Source: Bradyrhizobium sp. CSS354 (lineage in GTDB: Bacteria > Pseudomonadota > Alphaproteobacteria > Rhizobiales > Xanthobacteraceae). Taken from it: 64,000 nt of DNA. The position numbers and the translations under genes are program-made. Where the stretch lies: contig NZ_JAACFU010000026.1 of the NCBI RefSeq assembly GCF_029051725.1, positions 1 through 64,000 of the forward strand, written 5' to 3'. Shown here in pieces: positions 16,156-24,718 of the stretch. A model generated the notes under the pieces. It did no database searches. It was not told the origin of the DNA and saw nothing but the letters and a program-made list of their open reading frames with translations. Every line of letters begins with the position of its first letter. Positions within the stretch are counted from its first letter, which is position 1.

Positions 16156-16608
16156 TTGTCCAAGACAGCCTCACCCAAGACGGCTTCACCGAAGTCTGTT
16201 TTACCCAAGGTTGCCAAGCCTACGCGTAAAACATCGACCAAAGCTGCGGCCTTGAAGGCGCAACCTGACGCCGACAAGACGCTGAGCCTGATCCTCTCCC
16301 GCCTCGACGACATGAAGGCGGAAGAGACGGTCACCATCGACCTTCGCGGCAAATCGGCCTACTCCGACTACATGATCGTCACCACCGGCCGGGCCAACCG
16401 GCACGTTGGCGCGATCGCGGAGAACGTCGCCAAAGGCCTCAAGGAAAACGGCATCAAGAACATCCACGTCGAGGGCTTGCCCAATTGCGACTGGGTGCTG
16501 ATCGATTCCGGCGATGTGATCGTGCACGTGTTCAGACCCGAGGTCCGCGAGTTCTACAGTCTCGAGAGACTGTACACGCAGGGCCCAGGGGCGGCGAAGG
16601 CGATCTAA
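16156..16608 (+). CDS. rsfS: Ribosomal silencing factor RsfS
   Basis: RsfS binds L14 and blocks joining of the subunits when nutrients are short. The conserved DUF143 fold spans about residues 40-145: ILSRLDDMKAEE, DLRGKSAYSDYMIVTTGRANRHV, NCDWVLIDSGDVIVHVF and REFYSLERLY. The first 38 residues are a low-complexity Lys, Ala and Pro segment with repeated KTASPK. No ATG is available in frame, because a stop lies at 16126; the start is TTG 16156 or CTG 16141. The AAAGGA at 16128-16133 fits the CTG spacing better. It precedes rlmH as in many bacteria. Confidence 0.92.
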   Translation: MSKTASPKTASPKSVLPKVAKPTRKTSTKAAALKAQPDADKTLSLILSRLDDMKAEETVTIDLRGKSAYSDYMIVTTGRANRHVGAIAENVAKGLKENGIKNIHVEGLPNCDWVLIDSGDVIVHVFRPEVREFYSLERLYTQGPGAAKAI

Positions 16609-16703
16609 AGGCTGCTGGCCGATTTCGAATCGGCTGACGCGCATGCTAGCGTCGTGCGCGCGCAGATCGCGCGCGGTCCAGAAAACGCGACTCTGAATAT
16701 ATC

Positions 16704-17186
16704 ATGCGCATAGCCGTCATTGCGGTGGGCCGGCTGAAGCAAGGCCCCGAACGGGAGCTTGCCGACCGCTATTTCGAGCGGTTCGACGAGGCCGGCCGCA
16801 AGCTCGGTTTCCGCGAGCTCGCCATCCACGAATTGCCCGAAAGCCGCGCGCGCGATACCGCGACGCGGATGGCCGAAGAGGCCGCGGCGATCTCCGCGCA
16901 TATTCCCGAAAAATCGGTGCTGGTGGCGCTGGACGAGCGCGGCCAGAATCTGGATTCGACCGTATTCGCACGGCATCTCGGGCGCTGGCGCGACGAGGGT
17001 GCCGGTCATACTATCTTCATGATCGGAGGGGCGGACGGACTTTCGCCCGAATTGCGCCGTAAGGCCAAGCTCGCGATCGCGTTCGGCTCTGCGACCTGGC
17101 CGCATCAAATGGTCCGCGTCATGCTTCTGGAACAGCTTTATCGGGCCGCCACCATTCTGGCCGGCCACCCCTATCACCGCGCGTGA
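16704..17186 (+). CDS. rlmH: 23S rRNA (pseudouridine1915-N3)-methyltransferase RlmH
   Basis: The 160-residue SPOUT methyltransferase has the full RlmH pattern: MRIAVIAVGRLK at the start, VALDERGQNLDST, the SAM-knot segment FMIGGADGLSPELR and the C-terminal TWPHQMVRVMLLEQLYRA followed by HPYHR. It methylates pseudouridine 1915 of helix 69 on assembled 70S ribosomes. It follows rsfS by 95 bases and belongs to the same ribosome-related run. Confidence 0.97.
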   Translation: MRIAVIAVGRLKQGPERELADRYFERFDEAGRKLGFRELAIHELPESRARDTATRMAEEAAAISAHIPEKSVLVALDERGQNLDSTVFARHLGRWRDEGAGHTIFMIGGADGLSPELRRKAKLAIAFGSATWPHQMVRVMLLEQLYRAATILAGHPYHRA

Positions 17187-17219
17187 TCCGCGCCACAACG
17201 AGCACCTTTGTCTAAAGCG

Positions 17220-18566
17220 ATGCGAGCGCCCTTCCTCAACCTGCTGCTGATCGCCGGCGTTATGGGCTCAAGTATTTTGGGCGCAAGCCTCGCGCAAGCT
17301 CAGACGCCTGCACCGCAGACTGCGGCCGTCGCGCCCGATGCGATCAAGCAGCGCGAGCAGGAGCTCGAGGCCGCGCGCGCCAGCAAGAAGAGCGCGGAGG
17401 AGGCGCAGGCCAAGCTCAAGGCCGAGATCACCTCGCTCGGCCAGGACCGCACCCAGCTCAATCAACAGTTGATCGACACCGCTGCCAATGTGCGCAGCGT
17501 CGAGACCAAGATCGACGAGGCCGAAGCGCGGCTGCGATCGCTGAACGGCCGCGAGCAGGCGATGCGCAGCTCGCTCGATTTACGCCGCGCCGACATCGTC
17601 GAGGTGCTGGCGGCCTTGCAGCGCGCCGGAAGGCGGACGCCGCCGGCGCTTCTGGTACGGCCCGAGGATGCCCTGCAATCGCTGCGCACGGCGATGCTGC
17701 TCGGTGCGGTGGTGCCGGAATTGCGCGGCCGCGCCGAGAAGATCGCGGGCGAGCTCGGCGAGCTCGTGGCCTTGCGCAAGACCATCGCGACCGAGCGCGA
17801 CCAGCTCGCCTCCGACCGCGACAAGGTGCGCAACGACCAGACTCGGCTCGCGGCTCTGGTCGACGAGCGGCAGCGCCAGCAGGCGTCGCGTGAAAAGGAC
17901 CTCGACGCCGAGAACGCGCGCGCCGTCGCGCTCTCGCGACAGGTCGGCGATCTCCAGGGGCTGATCGCCAAGATGGAGCAGGATCTGCAAAGCGCAGCCA
18001 AGGCGGCCGAGAAGGCGGCTGAGGCCGCCAAGCAGGCCGAGGCCAAGGCCGCTGCAAACGCGGCCGCCAGCGCCAAGACCGGTCCCGGCGCTTTCAAGGA
18101 TCGCTCCCGGACCACCCCTGCGATGGCCTTCGCCGCGGCCAAGGGTCTCCTGCCTCTGCCGGTTAACGGTAACAAGATCAGGGATTTCGGCGGTTCCGAC
18201 GGTCTCGGCGGGGTCCAGAAGGGCATTTCGCTGGCGACCAGGCCCGGCTCCCAGGTCACGACGCCGTGTGATGGCTGGGTTGTCTATGCCGGCCCGTTCC
18301 GCAGCTATGGACAACTCTTGATCCTCAATGCCGGGGGCGGGTATCATGTGCTGATCGCCGGGATGGAGCGCATTTCGGTCAACATCGGTCAGTTTGTGCT
18401 CACGGGGGAGCCTGTCGCGACCATGGGATCGACTTCTCAAGTCGCCTCCATTCTCGCCACGAACGCGAGTCAACCTGTGCTCTATGTCGAGTTCCGCAAA
18501 GACGGCACTCCAATCGATCCAGGCCCATGGTGGGCCGCAAATGAAGGCGAGAAGGTTCGCGGATGA
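17220..18566 (+). CDS. EnvC-like murein hydrolase activator with degenerate LytM (M23) domain
   Basis: The protein of 448 residues has an N-terminal signal peptide (LLLIAGVMGSSILGASLAQAQ), a long coiled coil (about 35-260, many KSAEEAQAKLK and EQDLQSAAKAAEKAA repeats) and a C-terminal M23 domain from about 310. The usual zinc ligands are missing: the HxxxD position reads QKGIS, the HG of the next strand is NAG and the final HxH region reads LIAGM. It therefore resembles E. coli EnvC, a non-catalytic activator of cell-wall amidases at the division site. Starts at TTG 17208 or ATG 17220 are both possible. Its stop overlaps the start of ctpA (ATGA), so the two are translationally coupled. Confidence 0.88.
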   Translation: MRAPFLNLLLIAGVMGSSILGASLAQAQTPAPQTAAVAPDAIKQREQELEAARASKKSAEEAQAKLKAEITSLGQDRTQLNQQLIDTAANVRSVETKIDEAEARLRSLNGREQAMRSSLDLRRADIVEVLAALQRAGRRTPPALLVRPEDALQSLRTAMLLGAVVPELRGRAEKIAGELGELVALRKTIATERDQLASDRDKVRNDQTRLAALVDERQRQQASREKDLDAENARAVALSRQVGDLQGLIAKMEQDLQSAAKAAEKAAEAAKQAEAKAAANAAASAKTGPGAFKDRSRTTPAMAFAAAKGLLPLPVNGNKIRDFGGSDGLGGVQKGISLATRPGSQVTTPCDGWVVYAGPFRSYGQLLILNAGGGYHVLIAGMERISVNIGQFVLTGEPVATMGSTSQVASILATNASQPVLYVEFRKDGTPIDPGPWWAANEGEKVRG

Positions 18567-19918
18567 TGCGCAAGACTTCAGTTATCCTCCTCAGCGCGGC
18601 CACCGGTGCGGCGCTGACGCTGTTCGTGACCCAACCGCGCGCAGTCTTCATGGGCTCCAGCGCGCGAGCCGCCACCGCGGACACCTATCGCCAGCTCAAT
18701 TTGTTCGGCGACGTCTTCGAGCGCGTGCGCTCGGACTATGTCGAGAAGCCCGACGACACCAAGCTGATCGAATCCGCGATCAGTGGCATGCTCACCGGCC
18801 TCGATCCGCATTCGAGCTATATGGACGCCAAGAGTTTCCGCGACATGCAGGTGCAGACCCGCGGTGAGTTCGGCGGCCTCGGCATCGAAGTCACGATGGA
18901 AGACGGCCTGATCAAGGTGGTCTCGCCGATCGATGACACCCCGGCCTCGCGCGCCGGCGTCATGGCGAACGACATCATCACCAATCTCGACGACGAAGCT
19001 GTGCAGGGCCTGACCCTGAACCAGGCGGTCGAGAAGATGCGCGGTCCGGTCAACACCAAGATCAAGCTCAAGATCATCCGCAAGGGCCAGGACAATCCGA
19101 TCGACGTCACGCTGGTGCGCGACAACATCCGCGTCCGCTCGGTGCGCGCTCGCGTCGAGGCAGACGACATCGCCTATATCCGCATCACGACCTTCAACGA
19201 GCAGACCACCGAAGGCCTGAAGCGCGAGGTCGCCAACCTCTCGAATCAGATCGGCGACAAGCTGAAGGGCTACGTCATCGACCTCCGCAACAACCCAGGC
19301 GGCCTGCTCGAGGAAGCGGTCACCGTCTCCGACTCTTTCCTGGAGAAGGGCGAGATCGTCTCGACCCGCGGCCGCAATGCCGAGGAGACCCAGCGCCGTA
19401 CCGCGCATACGGGCGACCTCACCAAGGGCAAGCCGGTCATCGTGCTGGTCAACGGCGGCTCGGCTTCGGCGTCGGAGATCGTCGCCGGCGCGCTGCAGGA
19501 CCACAAGCGCGCGACCATCGTCGGCACGCGCTCGTTCGGCAAGGGCTCGGTGCAGACCATCATTCCGCTCGGCTCCGGCAACGGCGCGCTGCGTCTGACC
19601 ACGGCGCGCTACTACACGCCGTCGGGCAAGTCGATCCAGGCCAAGGGCATCGTGCCCGACATCGAAGTGCTGCAGGACGTGCCCGACGAGCTGAAGTCGC
19701 GCACCGACACCAAGGGCGAAGCTTCGCTGCGCGGCCATCTCAAGAACGACGGCGACGAGAAGACCGGCTCGCAGTCCTACGTTCCGCCGGACGCCAAGGA
19801 CGACAAGGCGCTCAAGCTCGCCGACGATCTGCTCCACGGCATCAAGAACAGCGCCTCGGCGGCGCCCACCCCGGGCGGCGACAAGGCCACGACCGACAAG
19901 CCCAAGGCGGCGAACTAA
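18563..19918 (+). CDS. ctpA: S41 carboxy-terminal processing peptidase
   Basis: The 451-residue protease has a signal or anchor at residues 1-32, a PDZ domain (about 85-165; EFGGLGIEVTMEDG and SRAGVMANDII) and the S41 catalytic core with Ser in NGGSASASEIVAGAL (about 300) and Lys in RSFGKGSVQT (about 325). It cleaves C-termini of periplasmic proteins, possibly cell-wall enzymes. The pairing with an EnvC-like gene is a common alphaproteobacterial arrangement. The C-terminal 60 residues are polar and Lys and Asp-rich. Confidence 0.95.
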   Translation: MMRKTSVILLSAATGAALTLFVTQPRAVFMGSSARAATADTYRQLNLFGDVFERVRSDYVEKPDDTKLIESAISGMLTGLDPHSSYMDAKSFRDMQVQTRGEFGGLGIEVTMEDGLIKVVSPIDDTPASRAGVMANDIITNLDDEAVQGLTLNQAVEKMRGPVNTKIKLKIIRKGQDNPIDVTLVRDNIRVRSVRARVEADDIAYIRITTFNEQTTEGLKREVANLSNQIGDKLKGYVIDLRNNPGGLLEEAVTVSDSFLEKGEIVSTRGRNAEETQRRTAHTGDLTKGKPVIVLVNGGSASASEIVAGALQDHKRATIVGTRSFGKGSVQTIIPLGSGNGALRLTTARYYTPSGKSIQAKGIVPDIEVLQDVPDELKSRTDTKGEASLRGHLKNDGDEKTGSQSYVPPDAKDDKALKLADDLLHGIKNSASAAPTPGGDKATTDKPKAAN

Positions 19919-19940
19919 GTCGGCGCATCGCGATCTGACG

Positions 19941-19970
19941 AAAAGGGCGGCTCCCGGAGCCGCCCTTTTT
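19941..19970 (+). terminator. Intrinsic terminator after ctpA
   Basis: AAAAGGGCGGCTCC pairs with GGAGCCGCCCTTTTT around a one-base centre, with the T-run as part of the stem. It is 23 bases past the ctpA stop. Confidence 0.9.
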
Positions 19971-20061
19971 GCTTGGAACCCCTGATATCCCCGGCCTATC
20001 CCGGCCTGCCGCCGCTTGACCTCGGCGTGGTATCGTCGTCTCGAGTGATTCGGGATCGCGC

Positions 20062-21294
20062 ATGACTGAAACGGCCGATGATCTGAGCGCCCCGCTCGGA
20101 CGGGACAAGCCGCGCCGGAAACGCCGGCTGCGGCTGCCGTTCACGGCCATGCAGCTGCTTGCAGTCCTGCTCGGCCTGTTCCTGGTGACCTTTGCCGGCT
20201 TCGCCATCTTCAACAAGGATCCGCTCGGCGGCGAGCCGATGACGCGGCTCGCGATCCGCGAGCCCAATGCCGCAGACAAGGCCGGCGACGACAAGCCGGC
20301 CGCGGCCGGCCACGGCCAGGACAGCAAGCAGGAAAGCAAGCACGAGACCAGGGACGCACCGAAGCAGGCGGGCGAGCAGAAGACCGTCACCATGATCGAC
20401 GGCTCCACCGGCACGCGCCACGACGTGGTGATCGGCGGCGATGCCGCCGGCAAGAGCGAGGCGGCCTCGGCCTCCGCACCGCCGCCCGTCATGGCCGGAA
20501 TCGACCCAAAGCTTCTTGAGAAATCGCGCTATGGCATGATCCCCGCGATGTCCGGGGATCTGAAGCCGTTCAACGTCTATGCGGCGGATGCCGACCGCGC
20601 CAAGGCCGCCAAGATGCCGGTGGTCGCGATCCTGATCGGCGGCCTCGGCGTCGGCGCCGCCAAGACCACCGATGCCATTATGCGGTTGCCGCCGGCGGTG
20701 ACGCTGGCCTTCACACCTTATGGGTCCGATCCAGGAAAACTCGCCGAGCGCGCCCGCGCCCAACGCCACGAGATCTTCCTCCAGATCCCGATGGAGCCCT
20801 ATGATTTCCCCGACAACGATCCGGGACCGCAGACGCTGCTGACCTCGCTGAGTGCCGACCAGAACATGGACCGGCTGTACTGGCATCTGAGCCGGATGCA
20901 GGGCTATGCCGGCCTCACCAATTTCATGGGCGCCCGCTTCATCGCAACGGAGCCCGCGATGCAGCCGATCATCCGCGAGGCGGCCAAGCGCGGCCTCGGC
21001 TTCTTCGACGACGGCTCCTCGCCGCGCAGCATCGCGCCACAGGCCGCCGGCAGCCAGGCGATGCCATTCGGCAAGGGCGATATCGCGATCGACGCGGTGC
21101 CGACCCCGGCCGAGATCGACCGCGCCCTGACCAAGCTCGAAGCGGCGGCGCGCGAGCGCGGCGTTGCCGTTGGCACCGCCTCGGCCCTCCCGGTCTCGAT
21201 CGAGCGCATCGGCGCCTGGACCAAGACATTGGGCGACAGAGGTATCCTTTTGGTGCCATTGACAACCGCGATGCTGAAATCAAAATCCAGCTAA
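20062..21294 (+). CDS. Divergent polysaccharide deacetylase family protein
   Basis: The 410-residue protein has a cytoplasmic basic start (RRKRRLRLP), one membrane helix at about 30-52, a polar low-complexity linker to about 150 and a C-terminal domain of the divergent polysaccharide deacetylase type (YibQ-like). Typical segments are VVAILIGGLGVGAAKTTDAI, TLAFTPYGSDPGKLAERAR, EIFLQIPMEPYDFPDNDPGP and LTNFMGARF. In E. coli the relative yibQ lies beside envC, and here too it follows the EnvC-like gene and ctpA, so a cell-envelope role is likely. Enzymatic activity is unproven. Confidence 0.9.
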   Translation: MTETADDLSAPLGRDKPRRKRRLRLPFTAMQLLAVLLGLFLVTFAGFAIFNKDPLGGEPMTRLAIREPNAADKAGDDKPAAAGHGQDSKQESKHETRDAPKQAGEQKTVTMIDGSTGTRHDVVIGGDAAGKSEAASASAPPPVMAGIDPKLLEKSRYGMIPAMSGDLKPFNVYAADADRAKAAKMPVVAILIGGLGVGAAKTTDAIMRLPPAVTLAFTPYGSDPGKLAERARAQRHEIFLQIPMEPYDFPDNDPGPQTLLTSLSADQNMDRLYWHLSRMQGYAGLTNFMGARFIATEPAMQPIIREAAKRGLGFFDDGSSPRSIAPQAAGSQAMPFGKGDIAIDAVPTPAEIDRALTKLEAAARERGVAVGTASALPVSIERIGAWTKTLGDRGILLVPLTTAMLKSKSS

Positions 21295-21369
21295 ATCAAC
21301 GGATTGGTACGGCACAGGCCCGCGGGGCCTGCTTCAGCCTTACCGACGGCATGCGAGAGGTCTGGCGGA

Positions 21370-21873
21370 ATGGCGCGTTACGAGGATCTGCCCTACCGGA
21401 CCTGCGTCGGCGTGATGTTGCTCAACAAGGACGGACTGGTGTTTATCGGCCGGCGTGCCGGCGGCATCGAGCATGTCGACGACACCCATGTCTGGCAGAT
21501 GCCGCAGGGCGGCGTCGATCCCGGCGAGGACAATTGGGAGGCCGCCAAGCGCGAACTCTATGAGGAGACCAGCGTGCGTTCCGTCGAGCGGCTCGGCGAG
21601 GTTCCGGACTGGCTCACTTACGACATTCCGCGCACGGTCGCCGGGCGCGCCTGGAAGGGCCGCTACCGCGGCCAGCGCCAGAAATGGTTCGCGGTCCGCT
21701 TCACCGGCAAGGACAGCGAGATCAATGTCGAAAAGCCCGGCGGCGGCCACAAGGCCGAGTTCGTGAGCTGGCGCTGGGAGCCGATGAAGAACCTGACCGG
21801 GCTGATCATCCCGTTCAAGCGCCCGGTCTACGAGCGCGTGGTGAAGGAATTTTCCGCGCTGGCGCAGGATTAG
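21370..21873 (+). CDS. rppH: RNA pyrophosphohydrolase (Nudix), first of two
   Basis: The 167-residue Nudix hydrolase removes pyrophosphate from 5'-triphosphate RNA and so starts mRNA decay. The Nudix box GGVDPGEDNWEAAKRELYEE (about 43-62) fits Gx5Ex7REUxEExGU with a Thr in place of the last Gly. WQMPQGG and the RGQRQKWFAVRF strand are typical of RppH. ATG 21370 is preferred to the upstream frame opening because of the canonical MARYEDLPYRTCVGV terminus. A paralogue follows after a dispersed repeat. Confidence 0.93.
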   Translation: MARYEDLPYRTCVGVMLLNKDGLVFIGRRAGGIEHVDDTHVWQMPQGGVDPGEDNWEAAKRELYEETSVRSVERLGEVPDWLTYDIPRTVAGRAWKGRYRGQRQKWFAVRFTGKDSEINVEKPGGGHKAEFVSWRWEPMKNLTGLIIPFKRPVYERVVKEFSALAQD

Positions 21874-21898
21874 TTCAAGGCGCCATTCCAGGTTGATG

Positions 21899-22008
21899 CT
21901 AGAGCCAGTTCCGTTCCGATGGAATCGGAACGGAACTGGCTCTAGTTTTTTTTGACGCGTTTTCTTGACGCGAACCGGTATCCACTTCGCTCGAAAACGC
22001 TCTAATGC
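21899..22008. repeat. Dispersed hairpin-plus-tail repeat, copy 2
   Basis: A perfect 22-bp stem starting CTAGAGCCAGTTCCG encloses a three-base GGA loop, followed by eight Ts and a tail with GACGCGTTTTCTTGACGCG and TTCGCTCGAAAACGC. Compared with 3487-3590 the tail is nearly identical, while the stem differs in a way that keeps pairing. It lies between the two rppH genes. Confidence 0.88.
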
Positions 22009-22039
22009 ACAGCCTGGAATGACGACGAGAGATCGACGC

Positions 22040-22540
22040 GTGAGCACTGAAAAACCCTACCGTCCCAATGTCGGAATCGCGCTGTTCAATGCCGATGGCC
22101 GCGTGCTGATCGGGCACCGCTTCAAGGGCGACGGACCCGAGATCATTCTGCCGGGTCTGGACTGGCAGATGCCGCAGGGCGGCGTCGACGAGGGCGAGGA
22201 TTTGCGCGATGCCGCGCTCCGCGAGCTGTGGGAAGAGACCAGCGTCAAGAGCGCAATTTATCTCGGCGAGACCGACTGGCTGACTTACGAATTCCCGCCC
22301 TATGACGGGCCGCAGACGCATCGGCTGGCGAAATTCCGCGGCCAGCGCCAGAAGTGGTTCGCCCTACGCTTCACCGGCAAGGACGACGAGATCGATCCGC
22401 TGACGCCACGCAACGGGCAGCCCGCCGAGTTCGACGCTTGGCGCTGGGAGCGGCTCGATCGTGTCCCCGATGTCGTGGTGCCGTTCCGCCGCCACGTCTA
22501 CAGCGCGGTGGCACAGCAGTTTGCGCCGTTCGCAAACTGA
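22040..22540 (+). CDS. RNA pyrophosphohydrolase-like Nudix hydrolase, second of two
   Basis: The protein of about 166 residues is a paralogue of the preceding gene: both share WQMPQGGVD, RELxEETSVKS-type Nudix box, DWLTYxxP and FRGQRQKWFALRFTGKD. It starts VSTEKPYRPNVGIALF. GTG 22040 has GAGAG about eight bases upstream; ATG 22019 would add seven residues. The shared segments suggest the same RNA 5'-end chemistry, with perhaps different RNA preference. Which of the two is the main RppH cannot be decided here. Confidence 0.88.
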   Translation: MSTEKPYRPNVGIALFNADGRVLIGHRFKGDGPEIILPGLDWQMPQGGVDEGEDLRDAALRELWEETSVKSAIYLGETDWLTYEFPPYDGPQTHRLAKFRGQRQKWFALRFTGKDDEIDPLTPRNGQPAEFDAWRWERLDRVPDVVVPFRRHVYSAVAQQFAPFAN

Positions 22541-22607
22541 ACGCAGAGGCCTTTCACCGCTTAGGACGGGCATGGGTGACCGCACAACCAGCCGCGGGCT
22601 CGCTCAG

Positions 22608-22629
22608 CCTCTCCCGCTTGCGGGAGAGG
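22608..22629. repeat. Hairpin matching one arm of the family G repeat
   Basis: CCTCTCCCGCTTGCGGGAGAGG is a near-perfect palindrome identical to the left arm of the repeat at 58530-58653. It lies between the convergent rppH paralogue and atpC. Confidence 0.75.
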
Positions 22630-22729
22630 TCGGCGTGGTGCAACAAAGTTTCAGCGCCCGCCACTTCCGTGACGAGCGCTGAACTTATCCAGGAATTTTC
22701 AGTCGAGCCCCGGCGCGGTGCACCGGGGC

Positions 22730-23137
22730 TTAGTGCATTGCCGTGCTGTTGAGCTGCTGCTGGATGCTCTTGAAGTGGTCGAGCCGCGCAATGGCTTGAT
22801 CGAGCTCGTTGCCTTCGTGCTCCTTCAATCCCTCTTCCATCTCCGAGACGGTCGCGGCGAACTGGGCGCGGTCGAGCTCGGCCAGCGAGGTCGCGACGTC
22901 GGCGAGCACGGTGAGGCCCTTGTCGGAGACTTCGGCGATACCGCCGAGCACGATGATCTTCTCGTGCTTGCCGCCGCTGGTCACAGTGAGAATGCCGGGC
23001 CGGATCGCGGCCACGACCGGCGCATGTCCCGCCAGCACGCCGAAGTCACCTTCGACGCCGGGGATATCGACCTGGTCGACCTCGCCCGAGAAGGCGAGCT
23101 TTTCCGGCGAGACGAGATCGAAGTGGAAGGTGGCCAT
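22730..23137 (-). CDS. atpC: ATP synthase F1 subunit epsilon
   Basis: The 135-residue subunit has the N-terminal beta-sandwich (FHFDLVSPEKLAFSGEVDQV, PGVEGDFGVLAGHAP) and a C-terminal helical part (EEGLKEHEGNELDQAIARL). It is the central-stalk subunit that can inhibit ATP hydrolysis. It is the last gene of atpHAGDC. Confidence 0.96.
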   Translation of the reverse strand: MATFHFDLVSPEKLAFSGEVDQVDIPGVEGDFGVLAGHAPVVAAIRPGILTVTSGGKHEKIIVLGGIAEVSDKGLTVLADVATSLAELDRAQFAATVSEMEEGLKEHEGNELDQAIARLDHFKSIQQQLNSTAMH

Positions 23138-23223
23138 TGGAAACCTGCGAATGGTGAGTAGCGAATTGCGAATGGAGCGGGAGCAGCGCGACTATTCGCT
23201 ACTCCCTGCTCGCCCTTCGCAGC

Positions 23224-24666
23224 TTAGGCCGCCTCGGCCGCCAGCTTCTTGCCCTTCTCGATCGCCTCTTCGATGGTGCCGACCATGTAGAAGGCGGCTT
23301 CCGGCAGGTGGTCATACTTGCCTTCGCAGAGGCCGCGGAAGCCCTTAATGGTGTCCGCGAGGTCGACGAACTTGCCGGGCGAGCCGGTGAAGATTTCGGC
23401 GACGTGGAACGGCTGCGACAGGAAGCGCTCGATCTTGCGGGCGCGGGCCACCGTCAGCTTGTCCTCTTCCGAAAGTTCGTCCATGCCGAGAATGGCGATG
23501 ATGTCCTGCAGCGACTTGTAGCGCTGCAGAACCTGCTGGACCTGACGCGCGGTGTCGTAATGCTCCTGGCCGACGACGAGCGGCGAGAGCATGCGCGAGG
23601 TCGAGTCGAGCGGATCCACCGCCGGATAGATGCCCTTTTCCGAGATCGCGCGGTTCAGCACCGTGGTGGCGTCCAAATGCGCGAACGAGGTCGCGGGCGC
23701 CGGGTCGGTCAAGTCGTCGGCCGGAACGTAAATGGCCTGCACCGAGGTGATCGAGCCCTTCTGCGTGGTGGTGATGCGCTCCTGCAGCGCGCCCATGTCG
23801 GTGGCGAGCGTCGGCTGGTAACCCACTGCGCTCGGGATACGACCGAGCAGCGCCGACACTTCAGAACCGGCCTGGGTGAAGCGGAAGATGTTGTCGACGA
23901 AGAACAGCACGTCCTGGCCCTGGTCACGGAAGTGCTCGGCGACGGTCAGACCGGTGAGGCCGACGCGGGCGCGGGCGCCGGGCGGCTCGTTCATCTGGCC
24001 GAACACCAGCGCGCACTTCGACTTGACGCTCGGATCCGGATTGTGCGGATCGGCGTTGACCTTGGACTCGATGAACTCGTGATAGAGGTCGTTGCCCTCG
24101 CGGGTACGCTCGCCGACGCCGGCGAACACGGAGTAACCACCGTGCGCCTTCGCGACGTTGTTGATCAGCTCCTGAATCAGCACGGTCTTGCCGACGCCGG
24201 CGCCACCGAACAGGCCGATCTTGCCGCCCTTGGCGTAGGGCGCGAGCAGGTCGACGACCTTGATGCCGGTGACGAGAATTTCAGCTTCGGTCGACTGGTC
24301 GGTGTAGGTCGGCGCTTCCTGGTGGATGGCGCGCATGCCTTCCGACTGAATCGGGCCGGCTTCGTCGATCGGCTCACCGATCACGTTCATGATGCGCCCG
24401 AGCGTGCCGGCGCCGACGGGGACCGAGATCGGCTGACCGGTGTCGGTCACTTCCTGGCCGCGGACCAGACCTTCGGTCACGTCCATCGCGATCGTGCGCA
24501 CGGTGGATTCACCGAGATGCTGCGCAACTTCCAGCACGAGGCGGATGTTGCCGTTCTTGGTTTCCAACGAATTCAGAATCGCCGGCAGATGGCCCTCGAA
24601 CTGAACGTCGACGACGGCGCCCATGACCTGGGTGACACGACCGACCTGGGTAGCTGCTGTAGCCAT
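23224..24666 (-). CDS. atpD: ATP synthase F1 subunit beta
   Basis: The 480-residue catalytic subunit carries the P-loop GGAGVGKTVLIQEL (about 155-168), the GERTREGNDLYHE segment, the Walker B strand DVLFFVDNIFRFTQAGSE and the DELSEEDKLTV motif (DELSEED) that moves with catalysis. Length and order are normal. Fo genes are not present in the operon, as usual for alphaproteobacteria, where they sit elsewhere. Confidence 0.98.
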   Translation of the reverse strand: MATAATQVGRVTQVMGAVVDVQFEGHLPAILNSLETKNGNIRLVLEVAQHLGESTVRTIAMDVTEGLVRGQEVTDTGQPISVPVGAGTLGRIMNVIGEPIDEAGPIQSEGMRAIHQEAPTYTDQSTEAEILVTGIKVVDLLAPYAKGGKIGLFGGAGVGKTVLIQELINNVAKAHGGYSVFAGVGERTREGNDLYHEFIESKVNADPHNPDPSVKSKCALVFGQMNEPPGARARVGLTGLTVAEHFRDQGQDVLFFVDNIFRFTQAGSEVSALLGRIPSAVGYQPTLATDMGALQERITTTQKGSITSVQAIYVPADDLTDPAPATSFAHLDATTVLNRAISEKGIYPAVDPLDSTSRMLSPLVVGQEHYDTARQVQQVLQRYKSLQDIIAILGMDELSEEDKLTVARARKIERFLSQPFHVAEIFTGSPGKFVDLADTIKGFRGLCEGKYDHLPEAAFYMVGTIEEAIEKGKKLAAEAA

Positions 24667-24718
24667 GAAGCTCTCCTTCGAAATTCTTTACTTGAACGAC
24701 CGTCGTTTGGTTCGTGCG

